From Mimachlamys varia (lineage: Eukaryota; Mollusca; Bivalvia; Pectinida; Pectinidae): a DNA stretch of 64,000 nucleotides. The notes beneath the pieces are model-generated. The model worked only from the letters and a program-made list of their open reading frames with translations, had not been told where the DNA came from and did no database searches. A program made the translations under genes and the position numbers. Below are positions 47,801-58,890 of the stretch, one piece after another. Positions within the stretch are counted from its first letter, which is position 1. Each line of letters starts with the position of its first letter. The stretch covers positions 11,914,001 to 11,978,000 of the forward strand of contig OX392534.1 of the NCBI GenBank assembly GCA_947623455.1, written 5' to 3'.

Positions 47801-50194
47801 GATCATCGTTGTCATATGTAAGTGGTGAACCTCAGTTTGACTGTGTATACGGTAGTACGGTGTATGCGCACAGCTTGCACAGAACATATTCTTTATTGAG
47901 TGCGGTTCAGTCCAATATTTAAATCATTAATACTGTACAAATAGTTTAAGGAGGAAGCAAACATCCGAAGTAGGTTGTTGGGATGGGTACTGCGGTAGCC
48001 ACGATTGATGGAAAATAAAGTTCCCTTAAATCTCCATAGATACATTGGTGGATCTAGCAAATAAGCAATGAACACTTCTTTTCCCTTTTCATTGCTTTTA
48101 AAAGGTTGTTATATACGCGCATTGACAAACTTCACTCGTAGGTGTATCAAGGTAAAAAGACGCTTGTTACCTTTTGTTTTCTAAGCTTATAATGTTCATC
48201 ATGAAAAAGATTTACGTTTCAGGGAGTCACGCAATGGCTGACATCAAATAGGTATCGTGCTAAAGCGTGGACGGAGCTATACTTGAAACATATATCGGTT
48301 CCTCCGGCATTTTATCATGGCGTATACGCTTATTTAGTTGCAGATTTAAATAGGCTGAAGGCGAGGGAGATGTAACTGTTTGATATATTAGGACATATCA
48401 ACAGCATCTGACAAACTGTCACGAAGTACAAACCCTGTCCATCAGTATAGTAATCATAGCATGGGAGACATTAATATAATTTGTTTTATATGTAAACACT
48501 TATTTACAAACTAAATAAATGGACAACAGTTTGTAAGTGGAGCACACATGGATTAGATATACATCATGCTATCAATTCATTAAGACTGAAAGACGAATCG
48601 GTCAACCACTGTGCCGCCGATTAAGTTTTAAATCATGTTTTATTGTCTTAACATGCAACAGGATTTATCACAAGTTACACAACTTATACTAAACCCGTTC
48701 TTTTACACAACACAAGATGCAATGTATATATATCTAATGTATATACAAGACCTTTGAACTCTATTTACGATGTTGTATATTTAGAAGAGATACAGATGTA
48801 TGGTCTTACTCTTTAATGGAATAAAATATGAAATATATTCAATTTTATTGATAATAACCTATTAATTATCTGTTAATTACAGTTTTGTTTTTGTTTGGAC
48901 ACAGAATATTGGCTTCTGGGAACATTCTGTACATGTCCCGCCTACGAAGACGATAGAAGGGATGCCGTATTAAGTTTGAGAGGGTTCGGTATTCTAGCGT
49001 CACAAAATGCCAACACGAATGTAACTGACGACACAATTAAAAGCGACCATTGTTTGTTAATTTTCACGCTGAACACTCTATTATGTCCAGCAATGATAAA
49101 ATATCGAAATCTGTGCTTCGTCATATAGAAAAATATCGACATGACATTCCTCTTAAAACCGGTAAAATACAATAATGCTTACTTCGTATTTTACGTATGT
49201 ACAGAACAAGTTGAATGGCGTCGGGCGAAGGTTGCTAGTCGTACCTTTACATCATGATAACCGATATCTCGAACAGATCTCGACAGCAGGAGGCGGCAGC
49301 TGGACGGTATAAGCCTTCACATATGTCGCATGTTAGAACAAATTCCTCAACATTGTGAGTCAAACTTTGACATAGTCTGATATAAATGTGGACTTAAAAA
49401 ATAATCGGCTATTTGTAAACTGTTTTTGAAGCGCCATTGATCGCGTTCAGGGATTGCTGGCCATTTGTGAGAGTACGCTCGGTATAAGCAGCTGTTTTGT
49501 TATGGCCGTCAACACCGGTGACAGATGGGGAGATTGGGGTGCGATATGTTTATAAATACATACAAATAACAATATCAATAAACATCAGCTATTAAATGGC
49601 GCGTGCTAAGGGTGTTATATGGTGTACTGTTTCAACATAAATACATGTTTTATATTTAGTGTACAAGTATTGATTTGCTTATTTTTTGCCGAATGTAACC
49701 TTAACTTTATTTACATGTACATCCTTCATCCTCCATTATCATGTTTCGCATAGAAATCCGAATCCCCCTAAACTTGCCAACTATTTCAATACTAATGCAT
49801 TTTCTCTTTAGTTTGTTCGAATTTCAAATAACCTAATCCTACAAATGTGCTAATTGAGATTATTCAACTGATATTTTCCAAACCGGTTTTCCTAGTCAAG
49901 TTAATTAGATGATTCGAACTAGACGATATTATACATCATAATGTTCGATTTATAATGGAGTTTTCGATTGATTACGTACTTATTAAATGAGGTTTACTTA
50001 ATATTAAACAAATCAAACTATGATACAATACTTGAAGGAGGTATAAAATGCAACTCTAACAAAACTCAATTTTTTGACGCATGGGCAGCATACACCTTTT
50101 AATGTTTTCTTTATGTTCTTCGACCACTTTTCTTCCAACTTCGTTGAAGGATGTGCTTTCGCGGGAAAGCAATAGACACACGCTTACCTACTAC
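44884..50194. other. 5' flank of the K+ channel gene and anonymous sequence
   Basis: Should contain the channel's 5' UTR and promoter, upstream (higher coordinates) on the minus strand. No TATA box or initiator could be fixed by eye. A donor-like minus-strand gtaagt at about 44984-44989 would allow a 5' UTR intron in principle. No mobile elements or arrays are recognisable, in contrast to 7-20 kb. Confidence 0.4.
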
Positions 50195-50403
50195 CTGACT
50201 GATATGGATCCAAGCAAAGGTAGAATATCGGGGTATCTTTTGGGTTTCTCCTTGAGGACAGTTTGAGAAACTACCATCTGCATGGAGCAATGTTGTTTTC
50301 CCAGCCTTGAAAAAAACCCCAGAAAAACAAGTATTCTTCTGTTGTACTTTGAACTTTTCGAATGACCCTTGAGTGGGGCCGTCCACGTTTTCTTCTGTAG
50401 TTT
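50195..50403 (-). CDS. candidate internal exon, product not recognised
   Basis: The minus strand has a strong acceptor here: a T-rich tract (atatttgtttttgtctttt) leads into gagcag, with the exon starting at 50403. The following 2 nt plus 69 codons are open and end in HISQ at CAG|GTAGTA. A second possible donor (GTAAGC) seven bases on would end the exon at 50188. The peptide contains QGSFEKFKVQQKNTCFSGVF, then a segment ending FAWIHISQ. Its composition is balanced, with two cysteines, and is unlike the low-complexity frames nearby. I do not recognise a domain. There is no ATG at the start of the frame, as expected for an internal exon. No partner exons were found, so a chance frame or a fragment of an unknown repeat cannot be excluded. 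Confidence 0.3.
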
Positions 50404-51259
50404 CTGCTCAAAAGACAAAAACAAATATATTCTCCGTTTCGACCGATTCACCTCTTCTTCAACCTTAAACACCCACCCACACACTTACCGATACATGTAT
50501 TTTTGCCTTCGGTTGCCCGACCCCCTGCAGGTTTTGCCGTCACATATCGTCAAACTAAAGAAAATCAGTTGATCGGAATATCGGGTACCATGTACTTTTC
50601 TGAATAGTGATGAGGCTATTTTTCTATCCCTTGTACTTCTCTGGCAAGTCGTCATAGTAACGCTGATGTAGCGTGGCGAATGTTGATACAAAACACGTGC
50701 ATGTGTTTTGATCACGATCAAGGTAGTCATCAACGGCTTTGTTTCTTTAACGTACAGTAATATAAATCTCAGACAAATATTGATGTTTGGAAAGGATGGG
50801 TTGCGATCTTAAATTATTCACAGTTTCAAGACACTAATCTTTGAGTTTTTAATTGATTTTAGAATTGTTATTCTTCAGACAACGGTATTGTATGCATTAT
50901 TCAGACTTGAGTTACAGTAGCGCTCCTAATAGTATACGTAATGTCCTCGTTAGACATATTAAACGAGTCAAGTCTGCGTTCATCTCAGACAAAAAATTAC
51001 AACCATGCAAATATAGCGTGAAAATAGGGCATAAAACATATATAGCGGTGTTTGTCAGTGTTCTGGAGCGTACCGCTGGGCGGTGATGCGCGAGTTTCTT
51101 GTTTTAACAGAAATGTAAAGCCATGTAGAATGGTGATACTCCTATCTAACTAATCAGAAAAGTCAATTTTCTGCGTTTTTACTTTATTGATCTCATTTAA
51201 TTTGTTCCTGTTATCTTAACTGGCATTTGTAGTGCCGATTTCATTAAACAGTTTACGTA

Positions 51260-52390
51260 AAGTGTTGTTTCCTGGTACATGCATAATGTTTTCCTTCCCT
51301 TGTACGACTTTTCTCACAAAATGTTAAGAGTTGTCTACCCTTGTGTCAAGATCCTTATGATGCTTGAACAAAGTGTTTATAAAAATACAGTATAGTTGTG
51401 GTCTATCCCCTGTATGATGATGCTTGATAATTTGAACTAAACATTTAAAGTTGTGCTGCCCGGTATGATGTTTGAACTAAACATTTAAAGTTGTGCTCCC
51501 CGGTATGATGTTTGAACTAAACATTTAAAGTTGTGCTCCCCGGAATGATGTTTGACCTAAACATTTAAAGTTGTGCTGCCCGGTGTGATGTTTTAACTAA
51601 ACATTTAAAGTTGTGCTCCCCGGTATGATGTTTGTTAAAAAATGTCAATGATTGTCTTACCCTTGTATGAGGTTCGAACCAATTATAATTGTCTTCTCTT
51701 GTATTATGTTTCCCTAATTCGTTAGGAGTTATCTGCCGTTGTTTGATGTTAAAGTGAAAATAACTCCCTACCCTGAATCATGCTCCCCCAAAATGTGAAC
51801 TTATAGTTGTTATTCAGTTTGTATGGTTTGTAAGTTTCCCTCGCGTACATAATTTCCCCCCAAATATGATAAATGTAATAGTTGTCTTCATTTTTTTCAT
51901 GCTTCAAATCCGCACGTAAAGTTTGTTTGTTTGTTGTTGTTTTTTGCCTCTGCATTTTTTTCTAAACTTGATAAAGTTGTCTTCCCTACATGTTCAAGGT
52001 TGTTTCCCTTGAGTAGGGTTTCCTCCTGTGTTCTATGCTGTTCATTGGAATTGCTGCACACCCCCCCCCCCCCCCCCCGAAACAAATCCTATGTAACATT
52101 TATATGTGTTTTTCCTGTACAATGCTTCCCTCGACGTGTTAATATTTAACACTCCCTTGAGTATGTTTGTATTTCTACCTTATATAACGTGATGACATGT
52201 ATTTACTGTCTTACCACTCTCCAATTACGTTGCTGTAACTTTCGTGATAATAGCTGTCTTCCCTGCAATCAGGTTATCTCCCTTGTGAATAACTCTCAAT
52301 CACGTGTGCAATGCGTTTTATCTGAGACTATAAATACTTATTTGTATACCTGTCTTCCTTTGACTTTCCTTGCATTTAAACGGTTGTTCT
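51260..52390. repeat. degenerate minisatellite surrounding the 40-bp core
   Basis: On both sides of the 40-bp core, words such as gttgtctacccttgtgtcaa, gttgtcttacccttgtatga, gttgtcttcccta and tgtttccctaatt recur at roughly 35-45-bp intervals. They suggest an old array whose centre was recently re-expanded. An 18-base C run sits at 52061-52078. Confidence 0.55.
51431..51630. repeat. 40-bp minisatellite, five near-identical units
   Basis: tttgaactaaacatttaaag starts at 51431, 51471, 51511, 51551 and 51591 (with single-base variants), exactly 40 bp apart. The unit ends in ttgtgctccccggtatgatg. It is the homogeneous core of a longer degenerate array. Confidence 0.95.
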
Positions 52391-53107
52391 AAGCGATAAT
52401 GCTGATGTATAAAAAATGAAGAGAAATGATACTTGTCGGTCGGACGCTTTGCACAGCTTTGCAGCACATGCGTGACACGACCCATGTGTACGGGTGCACG
52501 TCTAATTGGGCTATTGTATCCCGCGCGACAGACCAATTTCAGGATTTGTCAAATAAATCAATTTCGAATGTAATTGAGTCAAGTAGGGCTAACCAACTCT
52601 TCACAGTTGATTGATCTGTGTGTTTAGTGACACGTTTCTTAGTGATTGTCACTTATGCATCATCAATCTTCGGGCAGATATATCCACCTTGTAGTTGCCA
52701 TTGGAAACCTATTGAAATGCCGTTTGAAACAAATCAAACCAAAGGCACGGCATTTTAACATCGCTCTCCTCAATAGCATCGGAACATTTATGTATTTACA
52801 AATGTTGGGCTGCAATTCCCCAATGAAGTCTCAATTTTACAGTTTAGAAATTCTAACCGTTCAGAAGGGGGGAATTGTGAAACTGTGCAAATAAATCGAC
52901 TTATAAAAGCGATGACAGGATAGCATTGTACTCTGTGGACAGGTTGATGTAGTTCTCTTTAATGGTAAACCGGCACTAACAGGAGTTAGTAAACATTCAT
53001 AGACATTTCTGAGTCGGGTACATTACACTTGTGACAGGCCGTTTGCTTAGAATCGTGAAAAGTAAACAGTTTGTTTGTTTATCATGTGTATCTGTACAAC
53101 TTGTATA

Positions 53108-53236
53108 TGCATCCTCCTCCTCCTCCTCTTCCTCTCCTCCTTCTCCTCCTCCCCCTCATCATCATCATCATAACCATCATCTTCGTCGTCATCGTCGTCG
53201 TCGTCATCACCACATCATCATCATCATCACCGCTTT
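53108..53236. repeat. compound microsatellite (tcc)n / (cat)n / (gtc)n
   Basis: Trinucleotide runs switch from tcc-rich to catcat and cgtcgtcgt and back. They explain the poly-Ser, Pro and His stretch of the overlapping plus-strand frame, which is not a gene. It abuts the end of the LINE fragment at 53239. Confidence 0.95.
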
Positions 53237-53238
53237 TT

Positions 53239-53830
53239 TCACTTTTTATCTAATGCAGAAGCTATGTTGTTACATGTATGCACACGTAGGAGGGCCGTCT
53301 CGGTTGAGTGTCCCATACGGTAAGCCCATTGCAGGTTGTCATGGAGACTGTTTGTATGGAGATGAGCCTCTAACCGCCGGGACACAACTTTCTCAAAGAC
53401 AAAACAGGCATTTGATACGGTTGTTCTACAACTCCACATTGTCCAATCCTGGCTTCTCAAGCAATGGTCTTACATGTGCTTTCTTGAAATACAATGGGAC
53501 CTTTGACTCAGCCAATGATTTGTTCATGATTGAGGTAATCAAAAGGATCAATGTTTCAAGACATTTTTTCAGAACGTCTGTTGGAAATTGTTCAAACTCG
53601 CATGACTACGTTTCCGAAGTTCGAATGATGCTGCGTAGCTGACCGGAGTTGTTGTATTGAGCTTTGACAATGGTTCCCCGTCAAATTGAATGTTAGCAGT
53701 CACGATAGTTCACTTCGTCAATGTTTCTTCTAATAGTGTTGATTGTATTCAGAAAGAAATCGCTGTTAGGCAAGACTTTGTCTGTTGTACAACTTGGCAG
53801 GATGTTTTCACATTTTGCACTCTGTTCTCT
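53239..53830 (-). mobile_element. non-LTR retrotransposon fragment (CR1/L2-like), start of RT domain, frame-broken
   Basis: Read from 53800 downwards, the minus strand encodes NTIRRNID, QFDGEPLSKLNTTT, a shifted QLRSIIRTSET, then EQFPTDVLKKCLETLI, then KAHVRPLLEKPGLDNVEL. After a stop and a frameshift come FEKVVSRRLEAHL and AYRMGHSTETALLRV, ending ALDKK. The order PTDxLK, VxPLLxKPxLD, EKVVxxRL and HSTETALL is that of the N-terminal part of CR1/L2-type reverse transcriptase. The catalytic half and 3' end are missing, being cut off at the microsatellite. Several stops and shifts show it is dead. Confidence 0.85.
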
Positions 53831-54008
53831 AGTCATTGATAACTTTACATAATAAATTCTCGATTTATAACGGGCTGGTGTTTATAACGGTATATGTATA
53901 AAATGGCAAGCTTATCGTTAAATCCTTTGATATTACAATGTATGCACATACATTTGCAATACAATCCACTACATTAGAATCACCTGAATATTGCATTTCA
54001 TTTAAGCA

Positions 54009-54166
54009 TTGAACTGCTTTCAGTAAGCATTCATAGGCAATATGAATGCCAACTTGACAAAGGCAAATTTAAAGAAGCGCTCTAGCCTAGCCCTAGCACT
54101 TCATATTGGATTTGCCTTTGTCCAGTTGGAATTCATATTGATTATGAATACCAACTGAAAGCAGTT
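54009..54166. mobile_element. foldback element with arms of about 60 bp
   Basis: aactgctttcagtaagcatt begins the left arm, which runs to gacaaaggcaaat. The right arm is its imperfect complement, from atttgcctttgtccagttgg to actgaaagcagtt. A spacer of about 35-40 bases (gcgctctagcctagccctag) lies between them. No coding content. Probably a non-autonomous DNA element. Confidence 0.8.
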
Positions 54167-55182
54167 AAATACCTTTATTTACCACTTTAAATGCTTCTAG
54201 TTCTAGACTGCATAGATAAACAGTACTAAGATATGTAACCCAGTCTCGCTAAATATATTTCGTGACATAACACATTACTTACCTTCTGGCGTATTGTCAC
54301 TTGACTTTTTATAGCATGAAAATTGCATCGGCTTTAGATTCCCTAATGGATTGCACTATCTATAAGCGCTAATTGAAATTCGAATAGCTCTGTTCAGTCA
54401 ATGTCGTGTTATTGACGGGACAAACTTATGGAAGCATCGTAACTTCATTCATTGATCGAGGAAAGTAGATAAACAGCGCAATCAATATGCAGATAGAACT
54501 ATGCAAATGTAAATACAAATACCGGTATATAGAATTAAGTGCACGAGTCTGCAATGAAAAAAATATTTTTGTTTGTAAACATTCAAATTGTTGAATCAAT
54601 TATCAATATTTTCGGAATATAAATACACAAGTTGTATAAGTCAAGTTGCTACCTAGTTCTGTAATATTACTTCTATAGAATATAAACCGTAAGCAATGAT
54701 TTATAAATATATAATTAATGTCATGGCGTGACTTTAAACTATATATATATCGGGAATACATATAGGGCGATAAAAGAGATTTGGAATAAAGAGAACGGTT
54801 TTGAGTTTACACACAAAGAATGGTTAGACTTATCTAATTAGCGTTTTGTGGAATAGAGAAGTGATTACGTAAGCATTCCTATGTGACCCAAATTATCCTT
54901 TGAATTGAAGTATAATACTCTACAATTCTGCTTCAATTAGCTTACACTTAAAACCAGTTCCAATAAAACCACTCTGTATAAGCAGTAAACCCCTACAGCT
55001 AGTTTCCACGTGTTTTGTCAAAGGTTGTTAACGCACATGGAAATTGTCTCTTTCCCTATGGAGTCCGTTGAGCATGCGCAGATGTCGTTTTGGGAGCCAC
55101 TAGATTATCCCATGCCATTCGTTAGAATAAGGTGTCTTTATGATAACCGTTTCAATCGCATCACGCATTGATTGACCTTCTA

Positions 55183-55285
55183 AATGTAGGTTTGCTTGAA
55201 AGATATTTCGGATTTATATATATGCAATGTATGTACACTATGCTCGAATGTAGGCTTGCTTGAAATATATTTCGGATATATGTAC
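55183..55285. repeat. 64-bp direct duplication, two partial units
   Basis: aatgtaggtttgcttgaaag at 55183 and aatgtaggcttgcttgaaat at 55247, each followed by atatttcgga and a tatgtacay stretch. Confidence 0.7.
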
Positions 55286-56099
55286 ATTATTCTCGAACTG
55301 AAGTACGTTGTATGTGAAGTGCGAGCCGTCCCGTCCCCAAAGGTCTTTTAAAACCGTAGAACATGTTTTAATCAATATCCTTAGAACATTCGGATTCCAC
55401 TTCAGGGCAGTATTTGTTCCATTTAAAAAGTAGAAACAAAACATATAAAGAATGATATAGTTATTGAACCAAATGGATGTTTCAGTAAACACGGAAAGTA
55501 CGTTCTTTATATAGGCGATACGACAAGGTTTACGTAGCCTACGGGCAGACTTAAACACCTGATCTTCGGTCACGTGGTCAAGTCTGGTATTTAATGCAAC
55601 GGGAAAAGTAACACTGATGATATTACCCAGCCGCCGAGGATACAAATTACTTTTCTCAAAAACAACTTTTATTTTTTAGTATCTAGTGGAGAATGATGCA
55701 CTGTACATACAGACTCTGAAGGATACTACTCCGATGAAGTGAGAACTTACAGTTTGGGCGTGCTTGTTTCTACGTAATCCCGTGCAGACCCAGATAAAAA
55801 CCCCGCCAAGAAAAATGGAGTCCAAGATAGCGGGGACGACGTTCAAGAGTCTTACTTCTTAGAGCATTCACTGTATGAAAAACATTATAATTTACAGCAT
55901 AACTAAAGAAAACTGTAACATTAACAGTTTATAACGTACAGTTAAAACACACTCAGAGACCTGTTACGTTCAGTTATTACACATTCAGTACAAGATAAAT
56001 AAACCAGCAAACCACACACTTAAATCTTTGAGCAGTTAATGTGTCTATACTTAGCATCCCGTTAAAACAGGTAACATACCTATGTAATAGTGAATCAAT

Positions 56100-56965
56100 A
56101 TATCGACTTCCGGTATGTATACAGTTAATATAATGTAACAAGAAATATAACAAACTCCGGTAAAACAGTTAGTACATGAAAAGTGTAATACTCAATATAC
56201 TGATTTCCGGTAAATAGTGATACCACAGTGTAAAACTCAATATACCGACTTCCGGTACCGATACGTACAGTTTACGAAGTGTTGGGCTCAATATACCGAC
56301 TTTCAGTACCCATACGTACAGTTTAAGAAGTGTTAAACTCAATGTAACGACTTCCGGTACCCATACGTACAGTAAACGAAGTGTTAGACTCAATATACCG
56401 ACTTCCGGTACCCAAACGTTCAGTTTACGAAGTGTTAGACTCAATGTAACGACTTCCGGTACCCAAATGTACAGTAAACGATGTGTTTGACTCAATATAC
56501 CGACTTCTAGTAACAATAAGTTCAGTTTACGAAGTTTTTAGACTCAATATACCGACTTCCGGTACCCATATGTTTAGTTTACGAAGTGTTAGACTCAATA
56601 AACCGACATCCGGTACCCATACGTACAGTTAACGAAATATTAGACTCAATGTAACGACTTCCGGTACCCGTACGTTCAGTTTACGAAGTGTTTTACTCAA
56701 TTTACCGACTTCCGGTACCCATATGTACAGTTTACGAAGGGTTAGACTCAATGTAACGACTTCCGGTACCCATACGTTCAGTTTACGAAGTGTTAGACTC
56801 AATATACCGACTTCCGGTACCCATATGTACAGTTTACGCAGAGTTAGGCTCAATATACCGACTTCCCGTACTTACATCCACTAAACATGGTGTAAGACTC
56901 AACCTACCGACTTCCCGTACTGTACGTACAGTTAACACAGCGTATAAACACCCAATACACCGACA
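56100..56965. repeat. 51-bp minisatellite, about 17 units
   Basis: The consensus is cagtttacgaagtgttagac, tcaatataccgacttccggt, acccatacgta, with period 51 bp (for example 56779 and 56830). Because 51 equals 17 codons, the minus strand stays open over long stretches (56169-56516 and 56629-56853). It encodes a 17-residue repeat close to LRKLYVWVPEVGILSLT. No start context, splice site or domain supports translation. Confidence 0.93.
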
Positions 56966-57922
56966 CACCGAGTAACTAGCTGTAAGGAAATTTAAGTAGT
57001 CTTTTGATACCTTTATATTTATTTCTGTGTTATCGATTAAACTTTGCTGGGTTTTATATTTTTAAAAACGTCTATTCCAGTTTATATACTGAATATACCG
57101 TACCAACGACTAGAGGCCTATACTTATGAAGCACTATACATTTGGGATAACTATATGTTTCGGCTTGACACGTCTGTGTTTGATTGTATGTCTTATCGGT
57201 ATTTCCGATGAGCACAAGTTGTGGTGACAGTGCGATCACTTTCCTTTACAATATTATCGACTAGTTTTGCCTGTCCTTCGCCAGCTGTTTCAGTCGTGCT
57301 GTAACAGTTTTGACGTGCTCACGTAACATGTTTTATATTTATGGCCAGGTAGTTATAAATATTTCAAACTTCGCTGACTTTGTAATATTTATTGGAACAT
57401 TGTTATTTCATAGCATATATATATAGAATGTAGTCAATTGATGAATAAATCCGTATTTGATGGTATATGGATTTGCGTTGGTAGGAAACGCTATGAAATT
57501 ATATAGCGTTTTCGTGACACGACATTCGATTTTTTTGTACGAGACAAAATATAGTTTTGATATCATATTTCTGTAAACACACCCCTGGTTCTGATCTCAA
57601 GCATGCGACAGAAATATTTTGCCATTTATAAGCACATGACAGAAATTACCCGCTAGTGATTTCGATATTTGTTATCAAGTGGTGCTTTAAAACATAAGAG
57701 TGATTCAGATATTAGCTGTCACGTGGTTATGTTTTTTTTCCAAATATACACCGTACTAACGAATATACGTTATTATGAACCTTGAACGTGTTGCTGTAGT
57801 CAAGCATTCGATAGCTTCCGATAGACATGTAACTAATTTGGTGGTACAAAGTACTATACACATCATTTAGTACATTTACTCAGCGCACACACTTAGAGGT
57901 ATGTATCTATCAAGATATTTAA

Positions 57923-58328
57923 AGGCCCAATATACGTAACTTCAGGGAAATTTTGCGTGATTCTAAAAAAAAATCTGAAAAAAAATCCAGTTGATAATCA
58001 TGCAAAAATAAGCCTAAAACGAAGTTAACCTGAGCGGTAACTACAAATGTAACATGAAACTCTTGACAATAAAATCCAAAGAATTGAAAATAATTCAGAT
58101 GGGGCCCACTTCAACAACAAACCGAAGGTAGAAGACGGTTCGAAATGGACACGTGTTTACAAATAGCATGTTTCAATTGCCGCTGTACCGGTAACCGCGA
58201 AAGAATTCATCTTGAATATTGCTGATATCAGTTAATCTTAGCTAAATTTATAAATATGATAAGTTATTAGGCTTGATTTTCGCTTCAAGTTTTGCCGAAA
58301 GTTACGTATACATGTATGTATTGGGCCT
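57923..58328. mobile_element. TTAA-flanked MITE, copy 2
   Basis: Same family and orientation as 40082-40442. The left end aggcccaatatacgtaactt is preserved. The right end carries an extra acatgtatgt-like insertion within the inverted repeat. TTAA flanks at 57919-57922 and 58329-58332. The interior 3' half (gaattcatcttgaatattgc and gatatcagttaatct) is almost identical to copy 1. Confidence 0.85.
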
Positions 58329-58799
58329 TTAAACAGGCAATTTAGGTTTTCCGTTATACAATTTGTTTCTTTGATATTTTCCTTCGTGGTTTAAAGCCGT
58401 CTAGATCATTCCGTATGTACTAACGTTCGTGGATATGCTTTCTCAGTAAATATGATGTAATAAACAAGTATATCATTCCTACTGTACATGTATCCGTTTT
58501 CGTGGTTCAATTGTGCCCATGAAAACAACGAAAATGAATACACAACTGTTATACAGTTTTGTAACATACCGCACATGGTAACGTTAGAAATTTTACAATA
58601 GTACATGTACAACGGTACTTGTGGTGAAAAACGTGGCTTACATCTTATGAAATGACGATCGGTGTAACTAATATCGCTATATCCCTCCCCCACATACGTT
58701 CCTGTAAAAAGATTAAAAAATGTTTCAATCACGTAAGACAATCTACAAACGCACGACGCATTTTTCGCATACTTGACTACTAAACGTTGATCGCATGAT

Positions 58800-58890
58800 C
58801 CGTTGGCAGGAAAATCTCAACCCTCGGGCAATACCTTGTGCTAGAAGGCCAAACGTTGACCCGAGGGTCGCGATTTCCTTCTCCACGTTC
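58800..58890. mobile_element. short foldback with ccctcggg core
   Basis: ggaaaatctcaaccctcggg on the left pairs imperfectly with cccgagggtcgcgatttcc on the right, around a loop of about 30 bases (aataccttgtgctagaaggc). It may be a relict of a foldback element; element boundaries are not clear. Confidence 0.5.

Noticed and set aside
53031..53642. 203-codon plus-strand open frame with Ser/Pro/His run
   Set aside because: Overlaps a trinucleotide microsatellite and the antisense of a LINE reverse-transcriptase fragment.
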